NCBI GenBank assembly: GCA_963792365.1
Contig: CAWBVW010000005.1
Span: 558,001 to 622,000, forward strand
Length of the DNA stretch: 64,000 bases
Source: JAOUGY01 sp963792365
GTDB lineage: Bacteria > Actinomycetota > Acidimicrobiia > Spongiisociales > ZC4RG35
Reading direction: 5' to 3'
The notes under the pieces are model-generated. The model ran no database searches. It worked only from the letters and a program-made list of their open reading frames with translations, and had not been told where the DNA came from. Made by a program: the position numbers and the translations under genes. Each line of letters starts with the position of its first letter. Position 1 is the first letter of the stretch. This document shows, piece by piece, positions 8,244 to 18,201 of the stretch.

Positions 8244-8633
8244 TCAAAGCGAGAACCGATACGGCAAGATCTCGTTCAGGTCGTGCACTCGGAAATGGGC
8301 ATCCGCGTTCGTGACCACGATCCGTTCGACGTCGAACTCACTCATGATCTGACGACACCGCCCACACGGATACGACTGATCCAGAGTGGCGGAGTCGATG
8401 CACGCCACACCGACGGCGCGGATCGACCTGACACCCTGCGACACGGCGTAGTTGATGGCATTGGCCTCCGCACACTGACTCACCGGGTATGCAGCATTCT
8501 CGACGTTGGCCGACGAGAACATTTGGTCGTCATGCGCAACCACGACCGCCCCGACCCGGAACTTCGAATACGGCGAGTACGACCCGAGCGCGGCCTCGCG
8601 GGCCACTGATGCAATCTGGGCGTCGTCGATCAT
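8244..8633 (-). CDS. cdd: Cytidine deaminase
   Basis: Deaminates cytidine and deoxycytidine in pyrimidine salvage. The 129-residue protein has the zinc site C-A-E (VSQCAEANAINYAV) with the catalytic Glu, and P-C-G-R-C (SYPCGRCRQIM) with the two further Cys ligands. YSPYSKFRVGAV near residue 20 and N-V-E-N-A-A-Y before the zinc site are also family features. Its ATG overlaps the ftsY stop (ATGA), so it is translated after ftsY. Confidence 0.95.
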   Translation of the reverse strand: MIDDAQIASVAREAALGSYSPYSKFRVGAVVVAHDDQMFSSANVENAAYPVSQCAEANAINYAVSQGVRSIRAVGVACIDSATLDQSYPCGRCRQIMSEFDVERIVVTNADAHFRVHDLNEILPYRFSL

Positions 8634-9652
8634 CCGAGCAGCGCGTCGACGAACGCTTCGGGCTCGAACGGAATCATGTCGTCCATTCCTTCGCCGATCC
8701 CAATGAACTTCACGGGCACACCAAGTTCCTGTTCGATGGCGACGACCACTCCACCACGGGCGGTTCCATCGAGTTTCGAGAGAACGATGCCGGTGACACC
8801 GGCGGTTTCCTGGAATTGCTTGGCCTGGGCGATACCGTTCTGCCCCGCCGTGGCATCGAGAACGAGCAACACTTCGTCGATCACGCCGGTCTCCCGCTCC
8901 ACGACCCTGCGGATCTTCGACAGCTCGGCCATCAGATTCTTCTTCGAGTGCAGGCGCCCCGCGGTATCGATCATCACCACGTCTTTGGCTCGCGCCTTCG
9001 AGGCTGCGACGGCGTCATACGCCACGGACGCCGGGTCGGCGCCCTCCTGGCCCGAGACGATGTCGACCCCGACCCGCTCTGCCCACGTTCGCAATTGGGT
9101 GTCGGCAGCGGCGCGGAACGTGTCCGCCGCACCGAGCAACGTCGACCACCCCGAATCGTCAAGCCGCTTCGCGATCTTCGCGATCGACGTGGTCTTTCCC
9201 GTGCCGTTGACGCCCACCACCATGATCACAGCCGGCGCCCTCTCGAGGTGGAGCTCGCGATCGCGACCCGACAATGCCGAGAGGAGCTCGTCGCGGAGCA
9301 GCCGACGAGCATCGTCGGGGGTGGCTGGATTCGCTGCCCGGACTCGCTCGACGATCATGGTCGATGCCGAGACACCGACATCGGAACCGATCAGCACCTC
9401 CTCGAGCGAATCCCAGAACTCCTCGTCCATCGACGGTCGGCTGAAGACCGACTTCAGCGCACCACCCAATGCGGTGCGGGACTTGCTCAATCGGGAGCCG
9501 AGCTCCGGCGGGGCGGGTGCGGCTCGGGTGCCGGCTCTGGCCTCGGCAACCTCGCGCTCGATGGTGGACGGCCGTCGGGTGATGACGAAACCGACACCGG
9601 CGACAACGACGACGGCTGCGATCACGAGAATGACGATGAGCTCAACAGGCAT
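8630..9652 (-). CDS. ftsY: Signal recognition particle receptor
   Basis: The GTPase that docks SRP-ribosome complexes at the membrane. In 340 residues it shows an N-terminal hydrophobic helix (about 4-24) and a short charged linker instead of a long acidic domain. The NG domain follows, with G1 GVNGTGKTT (147-155), DTAGRLHSKKNLMAEL, the G4-type SKLDGTARGG, and the final GIGEGMDDMIPFEPEAFVDALLG. The membrane anchor is the usual actinobacterial form. It is downstream of smc and upstream of cdd, as in other actinobacteria. Confidence 0.96.
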   Translation of the reverse strand: MPVELIVILVIAAVVVVAGVGFVITRRPSTIEREVAEARAGTRAAPAPPELGSRLSKSRTALGGALKSVFSRPSMDEEFWDSLEEVLIGSDVGVSASTMIVERVRAANPATPDDARRLLRDELLSALSGRDRELHLERAPAVIMVVGVNGTGKTTSIAKIAKRLDDSGWSTLLGAADTFRAAADTQLRTWAERVGVDIVSGQEGADPASVAYDAVAASKARAKDVVMIDTAGRLHSKKNLMAELSKIRRVVERETGVIDEVLLVLDATAGQNGIAQAKQFQETAGVTGIVLSKLDGTARGGVVVAIEQELGVPVKFIGIGEGMDDMIPFEPEAFVDALLG

Positions 9653-9733
9653 GAGTACGGAAGGCTACCCGCCTTCCGGTCACGTCGGATCTCACACCAC
9701 GCGGCCCGCTGGCCACGCACAGGGGTCGTTGTG

Positions 9734-12700
9734 TCAGGCCCCGCCGACGGGCGACGGCTCATCGACCTCGTGTAGCGACTTGGCGACCACGCTCGAAGAC
9801 CCTCCGGGTTCCATCGTCACCCCATAGAGGACGTCTGCGGTCTCCATCGTCTGCTGTTGGTGCGTGATCACCAGGAGCTGGGCCGTGCCTCTGAACGAGT
9901 CGAGCAGCCGCAGGAAACGGCGCAGGTTGGCGTCGTCGAGCGCCGCCTCCACCTCGTCGAGCACGTAGAACGGCGAGGGCCGCGCCTTGAAGATCGCAAA
10001 CAGGAACGCGAGGGCGGCCAGAGACCGCTCACCGCCCGACAACAACGACATCTTGGCGACCTTCTTGCCGAGCGGCTGGGCCTCGATGTCGACACCGGAC
10101 GTGAGCGGCTCGCCGGGCTCAGTCAGTCGGATCCGGCCCCTACCGCCGGGGAAGAGCACGCCGAAGTGCTCCTCGTAGGCGGTGGCGACCTCCTCGAAGG
10201 CTGCCACGAAGCGCTCCTGGATCTCCTCGTCGAGGGCGTGGATCACCTTGCGAAGCTCGTCACGGGACCGTTCGAGGTCGGCGAGTTGTTCGGTCATGAA
10301 CCCATGACGCTCGGACAGTTCGACATATTCCTGCGCCGCGAGCGGGTTGATCGGCCCCATGCGCCGGAGCTCGTTCTCCTTCGTCGTGAGACCCGACCGC
10401 AGCTCGCCGAGCGTCGCATCGGGGTCCACAAAATCCGGCCGCACAGCCGAAAGAGCCTCGTCTTCAGAGACGTCGGCGTCACGGCGGAGCGCCTCGGCCA
10501 CCGATTCGAACCGGACCCGCAGCTCGGCGCCCTCGATCGCCAGCTTCCCGCGTCGATCCTTCGAGCGTTCCACCAGGGCCGCCAACTCATCATGACGTCG
10601 CTGCAACTCCGTCATCCGGGTGCCAGTGGCTCCCACTCGAGTCCGGAGCTCGGTCTGGCGCTCCCTCAGAGCCTCGAGGTGGACCCTGAGGACCTCGAGC
10701 GCCCGACGTGCCAGCGCTTCGATCCGATCCAGCTGGTCGATGGTCGATGGATCGACGGGGTCACGTTCTTCTGCCTCGAGCGCACCTTCGATCGATGCCA
10801 AGCGCCGCTCGAGCATCTCTCGTCGCTCGACGATCGCCCGCAGGGCAGACGCGGCTTCCTGCCACGAGGCCCGGGCCGATTCCTTCTCGGATGCCACCGC
10901 TGCACGGCGATCGACGAGCTCCTGCCACGCTCGCTGGCGCTCCGCTTCTTCACCTTCGAGCGCAGCGAGACGCTCGACCAGGCGATCCCGCTGATCCGCG
11001 CGGTCCTCGGCGGAGACGAGGAGAGCACGCCGGCGTTCGGTGAGACGCTCCATCTCTTGCTCGACCGACAGCGCGGTCCGCTCCAGTCGTCCGAGCGCCT
11101 CGACCGAGCCGGCCAACTGCGCCTCCACCGACTCCAACGCCTCGAGCGCCTCACGCTCTGCCTGCCTTGCAGTGTCGAAGACGCGCTTCGTCTGGTGCAG
11201 AATGCTCTGCTGCCTCGCCAGAGCCCGTTCCGCGGCCTCGACCGCCGATGCAGCCGACTCGAGCATGGCTGGGGTGGCTCCGTCGGGATGGGCGACCCGC
11301 ACGCCCGTCTGCGTGATGAGATCGCCCTCCGGCGTGACGACCCTGGCACCGGGGTGAGCTTCCACGAAACGCCGGGCACCGACCCAGCCTTCTGCGATCA
11401 CGACATCCCCGATGAGAGACACCGCCAGCGCTTGGTCGCAGGCGGGTCCAAGGCGGTCGATCAAGAGCTCCAGTCCGGCGTCGGTGGCTGCCGCCCGCAG
11501 ACCGGAGAGATCGGCAGCGGGTGCGGTCGGGGTGACCAGCGGCACACCGCCCCGCCCGGCGCCTTTGAGCGAGCCGACGGCGTCTTCCAGCGACCTACCG
11601 TCGCCGAACGTGACGGCGTCGACCCAGGGTCCGAGAGCGGCATCGACGCCTGCCGCCATGTCGCCGGGCACATCGAGACGGGCACTGATCGAGCCGATGG
11701 CGCCCGGCGCCGTCTCGACGAGTTCCCGGGCTTCCGGATCGGCAACGCCCGAAACCGCCTGTTCGACCGCTTCGAGCCTTGCGGTTGCCGCCGCCAGGGA
11801 AACCCGGGCATCGGAGTGCGCCGCCTCCGCAGCCTCCCAGGTCACCTGTTCGGAACGTCGCTGTGCTTCGGCCTCGGCATATCGCGCCTGAGCCGCACCG
11901 GCGGAACCATCGAGGGCCTTGATCTCGTCGTTGACCCGACCGATCTCAACGCGGTCTGTCTCGAGTTGCACGACGAGGCCCTCGATCCGCCGGTCGAGCG
12001 CCTCTCGCTCACGAGTGTCCCGTGTCTCGGCGGCGTCGAGGCTTCGCAGATCACCGCGAACGACGGCCACCGCCCCCTCCGTGCTCATGCCCTCCTGGTC
12101 GGCGAGCGAACGTTCTTCGTCCTCCAGGGCGCGGAAGCGTCTCTCCGCATCTTCGGAGACGCGTTGCGCCTCGGCGTGACGAAGCCCGATCAATCCCGCC
12201 TCGTCGCCGAGGTCCTTTCGCTCGGCGGCGAGGTCACGCTTGCGCTCGTCGGCGCCATCGAGGCGGCTGCGGGCTGCCCGTGAACGTTCATGAGCGACCG
12301 ACGCCACCCGGCGCAATCGTTCGAGTGTTGTTTCTATCTTGGCTGCCGCGGCTGTGTCCCGGTCGAGCGCCTCACCGACCTCGCCGGCAGACCGGCGCAA
12401 AATGGCGAGCGCTGCTCCGAGTTCCGAGAGCTCGGCCTCGGAATCGGAAAGCACGGATTCGAGCCGGGCGTCCTCTGCTGTGATCTCAATCCGACGACCC
12501 GAGATCGACCGAAGGTCCTCACCACCTACGAACAGGCGCAGCGCGTGGACTGCGGATGCCACTTCGTCGTGACGGGCGGCGGCGTCTGCCTGACGCTTGA
12601 GCGGGCGCATCTGGCGGCTGATCTCCCCCAAAAGGTCGTGAAGCCGGAGAACGTCGCCGTCGGTCCGCTCGAGCCGTCTCACCGCCTTGTCCTTGCGAGT

Positions 12701-13213
12701 GCGGTGCTTGAGGATCCCGGCGGCTTCCTCGATCACCGCCCGGTGATCGTCTGGACCGGCACTGAGGACCTTGTCGATCTGACCCTGGCCGATGATCACA
12801 TGCTGGTGGCGCCCGACGCCGGAGTCCGACAGGAGTTCCTGGATGTCGAGCAGCCGGCACCCCACGCCATTGATCTCGTAGTCGCTCGAGCCGTCGCGAT
12901 ACAACCGGCGGGTGAGGCTGACCTCCGGCAGGTCGAGCGGCAGTACTCCCTGAGCGTTGTCGAGGACCAGCGTCACTTCGGAACGCCCCAGACCCGGACG
13001 GGTGGCCGTGCCGGCAAAGATCACGTCGTCCATCTTCTCGGTTCGCAGCGACTTGGTCGACTGGGTGCCCATGACCCACGCAAGCGCGTCGACGATGTTC
13101 GACTTGCCCGAGCCGTTCGGACCCACGACAACGGTGACCCCGGGACGCAGTTCAAGGCGCGTCCGATCGGCGAACGACTTGAAACCGGTGAGCTTGAGTG
13201 ACTTCAGAAACAT
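9734..13213 (-). CDS. smc: Chromosome segregation ATPase SMC
   Basis: The condensin ATPase, 1159 residues, full length. The N-terminal head has Walker A GPNGSGKSN (31-39). Two long heptad-rich coiled coils flank a glycine-rich hinge in the middle (about 500-650, including GAGRGGVPLVTPTAP). The C-terminal head has the ABC signature LLSGGERS (about 1057) and Walker B FYVLDEVEAALDD (from 1082) with the D-loop and switch His. ATG 13213 gives MFLKSLKLTGFKSFADRT, the standard start. No scpA or scpB is in the window. Confidence 0.97.
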   Translation of the reverse strand: MFLKSLKLTGFKSFADRTRLELRPGVTVVVGPNGSGKSNIVDALAWVMGTQSTKSLRTEKMDDVIFAGTATRPGLGRSEVTLVLDNAQGVLPLDLPEVSLTRRLYRDGSSDYEINGVGCRLLDIQELLSDSGVGRHQHVIIGQGQIDKVLSAGPDDHRAVIEEAAGILKHRTRKDKAVRRLERTDGDVLRLHDLLGEISRQMRPLKRQADAAARHDEVASAVHALRLFVGGEDLRSISGRRIEITAEDARLESVLSDSEAELSELGAALAILRRSAGEVGEALDRDTAAAAKIETTLERLRRVASVAHERSRAARSRLDGADERKRDLAAERKDLGDEAGLIGLRHAEAQRVSEDAERRFRALEDEERSLADQEGMSTEGAVAVVRGDLRSLDAAETRDTREREALDRRIEGLVVQLETDRVEIGRVNDEIKALDGSAGAAQARYAEAEAQRRSEQVTWEAAEAAHSDARVSLAAATARLEAVEQAVSGVADPEARELVETAPGAIGSISARLDVPGDMAAGVDAALGPWVDAVTFGDGRSLEDAVGSLKGAGRGGVPLVTPTAPAADLSGLRAAATDAGLELLIDRLGPACDQALAVSLIGDVVIAEGWVGARRFVEAHPGARVVTPEGDLITQTGVRVAHPDGATPAMLESAASAVEAAERALARQQSILHQTKRVFDTARQAEREALEALESVEAQLAGSVEALGRLERTALSVEQEMERLTERRRALLVSAEDRADQRDRLVERLAALEGEEAERQRAWQELVDRRAAVASEKESARASWQEAASALRAIVERREMLERRLASIEGALEAEERDPVDPSTIDQLDRIEALARRALEVLRVHLEALRERQTELRTRVGATGTRMTELQRRHDELAALVERSKDRRGKLAIEGAELRVRFESVAEALRRDADVSEDEALSAVRPDFVDPDATLGELRSGLTTKENELRRMGPINPLAAQEYVELSERHGFMTEQLADLERSRDELRKVIHALDEEIQERFVAAFEEVATAYEEHFGVLFPGGRGRIRLTEPGEPLTSGVDIEAQPLGKKVAKMSLLSGGERSLAALAFLFAIFKARPSPFYVLDEVEAALDDANLRRFLRLLDSFRGTAQLLVITHQQQTMETADVLYGVTMEPGGSSSVVAKSLHEVDEPSPVGGA

Positions 13214-13302
13214 GAATTACACAGGTGTGAGTTCAGACAGCGTAGCCGACACCATCGGCGCCGGGCGCCAACTCGCGCGCGGCGTCACCTTGGGCGGAAT
13301 CG

Positions 13303-13587
13303 CTAGTTCGTGATGAGGAAGTCCTGGAGGTTGAGGTCTTCGGCCACCACGTCCGACTCGACGCCGGTCACATGGGCGTGGGGCGGGCCCTGCCACAGCC
13401 AATCCAACAACGACTCCACTTGGCGCTCGGCGCCCTGGGCCCACACCTCGACCGTTCCGTCCGGACGGTTTCTGACCCATCCGATCAGGTGGAGGCGGCG
13501 CGCCTCCTGGCGACACGACTGGCGGAAGTAGACACCCTGGACCCGACCCCTCACGACGGCCCGGTTCGCGACGGTCTGCGGCGCCAT
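13303..13587 (-). CDS. acyP: Acylphosphatase
   Basis: Hydrolyses acyl-phosphates. The 94-residue protein has the family pattern GRVQGVYFRQSCRQEARRLHLIGWVRNRPDGTVEVWAQG, with the catalytic Arg in VYFR and the Asn in WVRN. The start is ATG 13587, which overlaps the mutM stop as TGATG; a longer in-frame reading would run into mutM and lacks similarity. Sitting between mutM and smc is the usual actinobacterial order. Confidence 0.93.
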   Translation of the reverse strand: MAPQTVANRAVVRGRVQGVYFRQSCRQEARRLHLIGWVRNRPDGTVEVWAQGAERQVESLLDWLWQGPPHAHVTGVESDVVAEDLNLQDFLITN

Positions 13588-14450
13588 CAAACCACGATAC
13601 CGTGGCGAGCGACCGTGGGATCGAACGGCTGGCACGACGGGCAGAAGTGACTTGAACGTTGTGCGACGACCGTGCGTTCGATCAGATCCCCACACTGCGG
13701 ACACTGCTCTCCCGTCCTTCCGTAGGCGTACAGGCGAGACAGATACTGTCCCGCTCTCCCGTCGGGGAGCAGATAGGCGAGGTCGTCGAGGCTGGTTCCG
13801 CCGTACTGGATGCCGGCCCTCAGCACGGGAGTCACGGCCGCCATCAGCCGCGCGATCTCATCGAGCGAAAGGGAGTCGGCGGGTCGGCGTGGATGGATGC
13901 CCGAACGGATCAGCACCTCGTCGGCGTAGATGTTCCCGATGCCGGCAATGAGACGTTGGTCGAGGAGCACAGCCTTGATCGGCGCCGTGCGACGGCGAAG
14001 AGCGGCTTGCACTTCGGCCACCGAAGGCGGCGAGTCGAGCGCATCGGGACCGATGGACGCCAGGTTGGTGGCGAGCTCCTGTGGTGTCCATGCCGCCACA
14101 AAACCGAACGTGCGCGGGTCGATCATGCGGATGTGTGTCCCATCGTCTAGCTCGATCACCACATTGGCGTGGGGTTCGCGGGCTTCCTCTGCGTCGACGA
14201 TGCGTATTCGTCCGGACATGCCCAGATGGATGACGCACCACATGTCGCCGATCATCTCGATGACGATGAACTTGCCGCGACGCCCGACCTCGACGATCTT
14301 TCGACCATTCAGTCGCTCGCCCAGATCTTCGACCCGGTTGTTGCGCCTGGCCATGCGAGCACGATGAACGTCCACGCCGGTGATCGTCCGTCCGACGACG
14401 GCTTCTGCGATGTGCCGCCGGGTGGTCTCGACCTCAGGAAGCTCGGGCAT
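13587..14450 (-). CDS. mutM: Formamidopyrimidine-DNA glycosylase
   Basis: A bifunctional glycosylase and AP lyase that removes 8-oxoguanine. Start 14450 is required because processing leaves Pro2 as the nucleophile (M-PELPEVETTRRHI); the in-frame ATG four codons earlier would block that. The 287-residue protein keeps Glu3, the catalytic Lys region (VGRRGKFIVIEM), a helix-two-turn-helix (RLIAGIGNIYADEVLIRSGIHP) and a C-terminal four-Cys zinc finger (CPQCGDLIERT through HFCPSCQ). Confidence 0.96.
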   Translation of the reverse strand: MPELPEVETTRRHIAEAVVGRTITGVDVHRARMARRNNRVEDLGERLNGRKIVEVGRRGKFIVIEMIGDMWCVIHLGMSGRIRIVDAEEAREPHANVVIELDDGTHIRMIDPRTFGFVAAWTPQELATNLASIGPDALDSPPSVAEVQAALRRRTAPIKAVLLDQRLIAGIGNIYADEVLIRSGIHPRRPADSLSLDEIARLMAAVTPVLRAGIQYGGTSLDDLAYLLPDGRAGQYLSRLYAYGRTGEQCPQCGDLIERTVVAQRSSHFCPSCQPFDPTVARHGIVV

Positions 14451-14517
14451 CGAGACAAGCATGGACCACGTCCGGCGATATCACAACGTGAGCGGGTGAT
14501 CCTGTAGCCTCTCTGCG

Positions 14518-15417
14518 GTGGAACCCATCGCACTACGACCGCTCGCCTTCGGAGAGGTCCTCGACACCTCCTTCAACCTCTTCAAGCGGAACTTCAAGTC
14601 CGCAGTGATCGTGTCGGCTGTGATCATGATCCCCCTCTCGCTTCTCGGCGCTGCCGCGTCCGCCGGGCTGGCACCGTCGGACCTCGCCGCACTCGACGAT
14701 CCCAACGTGACGCCAGAGGAGGTGCTGGGGATCCTGGGCGGCTTCTTCGGTGCGCTCGGCGCGGGGACTCTCCTCCAGCTTCTGGGCTCGGTGCTGGTCC
14801 AGGCGGCCACCACCCGCATCTACAGCGAGAACTACCGGGGCGTGAAGATCGAGCCGGGCGACGCACTTCGATTCGGACTGAGCAGATTGCCGGCGATGAT
14901 CGGGCTCACCCTCGTCTCGAGCATCGGAGTCTTGCTCGGCGTTCTGCTTTGCATCGCTCCGGGTGTCTGGTTGTACGCAGCTTGGGGTTTGGCACCGGCT
15001 GCCCTCATCGCCGAAGGCGCCGGCCCGCTGGGGTCGCTTGGGCGATCGTTCAATCTCGTCAAGGGCGCATGGTGGCGGGTCTTCGGGATGCTCTTCGTCA
15101 CGTCGCTCCTGGTGGCGGTGATCACGAGCATCGTCACCGCACCACTCCAGATCGCCGTCACCTTCGGGAGCGGCTTCGCCCAGTCGCCTGAGGCCGTGTT
15201 CTCGGGCGGGTATCTGGCGGCGAACACGCTCATTTCCGGCCTTGCGACGGCGATCACGCTGCCGTTCACCGCTGCTGTGGTCGTCGCCCTGTACTACGAC
15301 CAGCGAGTCCGCAAAGAAGGCTACGACCTCGAGCGGCTGATCGCCGACCTGGGCCCCCCGCCCAGCACATCCACCGGAACGACCGCCGATCCGACCGATC
15401 CGTTTGGCCTCGGCTGA
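14518..15417 (+). CDS. Polytopic membrane protein of unknown function, MoxR operon
   Basis: A 299-residue membrane protein starting at GTG 14518 (MEPIALRPLAFGEVLDTSFNLFKRNFKS). It has about six hydrophobic segments and a cytoplasmic C-terminus rich in Pro/Thr/Ser. The amphipathic start ALRPLAFGEVLDTSFNLFKRNF followed by membrane helices resembles DUF975/YciC-like or glycerophosphodiester-phosphodiesterase membrane-domain proteins; I cannot choose between them. It lies 5 nt upstream of the DUF4129 gene, so it is the first gene of the MoxR operon. Confidence 0.7.
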   Translation: MEPIALRPLAFGEVLDTSFNLFKRNFKSAVIVSAVIMIPLSLLGAAASAGLAPSDLAALDDPNVTPEEVLGILGGFFGALGAGTLLQLLGSVLVQAATTRIYSENYRGVKIEPGDALRFGLSRLPAMIGLTLVSSIGVLLGVLLCIAPGVWLYAAWGLAPAALIAEGAGPLGSLGRSFNLVKGAWWRVFGMLFVTSLLVAVITSIVTAPLQIAVTFGSGFAQSPEAVFSGGYLAANTLISGLATAITLPFTAAVVVALYYDQRVRKEGYDLERLIADLGPPPSTSTGTTADPTDPFGLG

Positions 15418-15422
15418 GCCCG

Positions 15423-16124
15423 GTGATCCAGCTGTTCGAAGGTGGGGGCGCCGCCACGAGGGCCGCAGTGTCCCGATTGGCCGGTTCGGTGGCGAGCAGG
15501 TTCGACGGACCACCGGTCGACCGAGATGACGTCGTCGACCGCGTGAGGACGATCCTCGCCGACCCCAGGTACGTACGGGACGAGCCAACGATTCTCGAAC
15601 GCCTCCTCGGTCCGCTGTACGACTGGCTCGAAAGGATGATCGCGATCGTCTGGGAGATCGGGACCCGGGTCGTCACGTGGTTCGTGCGGCTGCTGGCCAC
15701 CAACGCGATGACGGCGATCGGTCCGATCGTGGTACTCGTGGCGGCCGCGGCGGCCACGTGGGCTCTCGCGCGGCGACGCGCCAGGGACATCGAACGCCGT
15801 GCCACCATCGAGCGGATCCTCGAGATCGGCACCGACCCCGTGGAGCTCGAAGCTCGTGCGGTCGCAGCCGACGATGCCGGAGATCACGCCGAGGCGATCA
15901 GGCTCCGATTCGTCGCCGGTCTGCTGCGTCTCGACGCCGACGGCCGCATCGACTTCTATCCGGGACTGTCCAACGGTGCCATCTCGGACCGGCTGGCCGA
16001 TCCGACCTTTGATGGGCTCGCCGCGCAGTTCGACCAGGTGGTGTACGGAAAGCGACCGGCGTCACGGGGCGACTCCCGAACGGCAGCCGACCGCTGGGCA
16101 GCGCTGACCGGAGTCAGGAGATGA
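15423..16124 (+). CDS. DUF4129-type membrane protein
   Basis: A 233-residue protein starting at GTG 15423. Residues 1-60 are cytoplasmic or extracellular. One or two membrane helices follow (IAIVWEIGTRVVTWFVRLLATNAMTAIGPIVVLVAAAAATWALARRRA), then a cytoplasmic C-terminal domain. That domain has the DUF4129 pattern: AGDHAEAIRLRFVAGLLRLDADGRIDFYPGLSNGAISDRL, and FDGLAAQFDQVVYGKRPA near the end. Its stop overlaps the next ATG (ATGA). These proteins usually accompany MoxR ATPases. Confidence 0.75.
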   Translation: MIQLFEGGGAATRAAVSRLAGSVASRFDGPPVDRDDVVDRVRTILADPRYVRDEPTILERLLGPLYDWLERMIAIVWEIGTRVVTWFVRLLATNAMTAIGPIVVLVAAAAATWALARRRARDIERRATIERILEIGTDPVELEARAVAADDAGDHAEAIRLRFVAGLLRLDADGRIDFYPGLSNGAISDRLADPTFDGLAAQFDQVVYGKRPASRGDSRTAADRWAALTGVRR

Positions 16125-17275
16125 CCGACCGGCGCTGGTGGACTGCGAGCACCACGATCACCAAGGAAGGCCGTCGCACCCGGTCCAACCTCCAGACGAT
16201 GATCGTGGCGCTGATACTGGTGGCCATCGTGGGCTGGGCCCTGGCCGAGTTCGGGCGCGACCGTGCGGGGACCGGGCCAAACGGCTCCGTCTTCGTGACC
16301 GACATCAACGGCACGGCCGCCCTGGGAGAGCTCCTGGAACAGCTCGGTCATCCTGTGCTACCGGCCATCGCACCACTGACCGGCCTTGACTCTGGAGGAA
16401 CGCTCATGATCCTGGACCCGGGCTTTCGGTCCACATACGCGGCGACCGAGATCGAATCGATCGTGGCGTGGCTGGAAGGTGGCGGTCGCCTGATCGTGTC
16501 CGGACGTCCCCACCCCGACCTGATCGGAGATGTCCTGCCCGACGACATCAGACTCGGGTTCTCCGGGGCGTCGCCTGCCCCGATCGTCACGCCGATACGG
16601 GGGATCACCGGCGATGTCGTGACCGGCGGGGTCTATTCGATCGAAACGGATTCGGATCTCCTCCCGCTGGCGGGCAACCCGCCGATTGCCGCCGCATACG
16701 AGGTGGGTTCAGGCGTGGTGGTGTACATCGCCGACAGCTCGATGCTGTGGAACCCCTCCCTCGAACAGAATGGGCCGTGGATCGTGTCCCTCGTTCCCGA
16801 CGGTCCGGTCCGCTTCGACGAGGTCAGGCACGGTTTCACGGCCAACCCGGCATCGGAGACGCCGACGGGTCTGCTTGCGGCCCTCCCGGAGTCGGTACGT
16901 CGAGTGATCCTGCTGCTCATCCCTGTTCTCGTTCTGGCGTTGATCACTTATGGGCGGAGGTTCGGCCCCCCTGAAGAGACCGAGCGGCGTATCGCACCTC
17001 CACGGCGTGAGCTGGTCGACGCAGTTGCCGGCCTGATGGCGCGGATGGGCGACCCGGTCGAGGCGGCCGAGCTCGTGCCGGTTCGGCTGCGTGAGGTGGT
17101 CGCACGGCGAATCGGACTACCGGCCGACGCCCGGCCGGACACACTGGTGGACCGGGCACAGGAGCTGGGATTGGACCCGAATGATCTCGAGCGGGCACTG
17201 GACCCGACCGACGAGGACACCATGCTCGAAGCCCAGCGCCTGCTGGCACATCTGACCGAAAGGGAACGTCTGTGA
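16121..17275 (+). CDS. DUF4350-domain membrane protein
   Basis: A 384-residue protein with an N-terminal membrane helix (MIVALILVAIVGWALAEFG), a large external domain (FVTDINGTAALGELLEQLGHPV, LIVSGRPHPDLIGDV) as in DUF4350 proteins, a second helix (VRRVILLLIPVLVLALITYGRRF) and a cytoplasmic tail rich in Glu/Arg. The order DUF4350-MoxR-DUF58 matches mycobacterial Rv3691-moxR2-Rv3693 as I know it. Both ends overlap neighbouring genes by 4 nt. Confidence 0.78.
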   Translation: MTDRRWWTASTTITKEGRRTRSNLQTMIVALILVAIVGWALAEFGRDRAGTGPNGSVFVTDINGTAALGELLEQLGHPVLPAIAPLTGLDSGGTLMILDPGFRSTYAATEIESIVAWLEGGGRLIVSGRPHPDLIGDVLPDDIRLGFSGASPAPIVTPIRGITGDVVTGGVYSIETDSDLLPLAGNPPIAAAYEVGSGVVVYIADSSMLWNPSLEQNGPWIVSLVPDGPVRFDEVRHGFTANPASETPTGLLAALPESVRRVILLLIPVLVLALITYGRRFGPPEETERRIAPPRRELVDAVAGLMARMGDPVEAAELVPVRLREVVARRIGLPADARPDTLVDRAQELGLDPNDLERALDPTDEDTMLEAQRLLAHLTERERL

Positions 17276-18201
17276 GCGACCTGAGAGAGCGAATCCAAAC
17301 CGAGGTCTCCAAGGTGGTGGTGGGACAGAACGGGCCCGTCGACGCCCTCGTCGCCGCCATCCTCGTTGGAGGACACGTCCTGCTCGAAGGCGTTCCCGGG
17401 ACCGCAAAGACTCTGCTGGCCAATGCCTTTGCCCGGTCGACCGGCCTGCAGTTCGGCCGTGCCCAGTTCACGCCCGACATGCTCCCGTCCGATCTGACCG
17501 GCACCATGGCGCTCCGCAGCGGCGAGCTGAGTTTCCGTCCCGGTCCGGTCTTCACGAACATCCTGCTGGCCGACGAAATCAACAGAACGCCGCCGAAGAC
17601 ACAGGCCGCCTTGCTCGAGGCCATGGCCGAATCCCAGGTCACCGTCGACGGAACTTCGCATGCGCTTCCGTCACCGTTCCTCGTTGTAGCCACGCAGAAC
17701 CCGATCGAGTACGAAGGAACCTATCCGCTCCCGGAAGCCCAGCTCGACCGGTTTCTCATGAAGATCGATGTTGGATATCCGAGCGAAGTCGCAGAGATGG
17801 AGATGCTACGACTCGCTCGTGATGGGGTCCGTCCGGCGACGCTCGACGACGTGCAGCCCGTTACGAACGGAGACGAGCTTCTCGCCTTGAGGAACCAGGT
17901 GAGCCAGATCCACATAGAAGATCCGGTCCTCCACTACCTGACCGCGGTCGTTCGTGCCACCCGAGGACTTCCCTCAGTGGAGGTCGGCGCCAGCCCACGC
18001 GCCGCGGTTCATCTGCTGGCGTCGGCGCGGGCGATAGCCACCTTGGCCGGACGCGACTTCGTCACACCCGACGACGTCAACCGGGTTGCCCTCCCCGTGC
18101 TCCGCCATCGCATCGTGCTCCGCCCCGAGGCCGAGCTCGAGCGCTACCGCCCCGACGAAGCCGTCAAGACGGCGTTGTCGTCGATCGAAGTACCACGGTG
18201 A
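17272..18201 (+). CDS. moxR: MoxR-family AAA+ ATPase
   Basis: A 309-residue AAA+ chaperone thought to mature partner enzymes or VWA-type proteins. Walker A is the variant GVPGTAKTLL (about residues 38-47); Walker B is NILLADEINRTPPKTQAALLEAM; the sensor-type PFLVVATQNPIEYEGTYPLPEAQLDRFLM follows, the MoxR signature. The C-terminal lid has VGASPRAAVHLLASARA with the sensor-2 Arg. It starts at GTG 17272 overlapping the upstream stop and ends overlapping the DUF58 start. Confidence 0.94.
   Translation: MSDLRERIQTEVSKVVVGQNGPVDALVAAILVGGHVLLEGVPGTAKTLLANAFARSTGLQFGRAQFTPDMLPSDLTGTMALRSGELSFRPGPVFTNILLADEINRTPPKTQAALLEAMAESQVTVDGTSHALPSPFLVVATQNPIEYEGTYPLPEAQLDRFLMKIDVGYPSEVAEMEMLRLARDGVRPATLDDVQPVTNGDELLALRNQVSQIHIEDPVLHYLTAVVRATRGLPSVEVGASPRAAVHLLASARAIATLAGRDFVTPDDVNRVALPVLRHRIVLRPEAELERYRPDEAVKTALSSIEVPR

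Noticed and set aside
9857..12283. 808-residue plus-strand ORF opposite smc
   Set aside because: It is an antisense shadow of the high-GC coiled-coil gene; it has no domain and no start signal.
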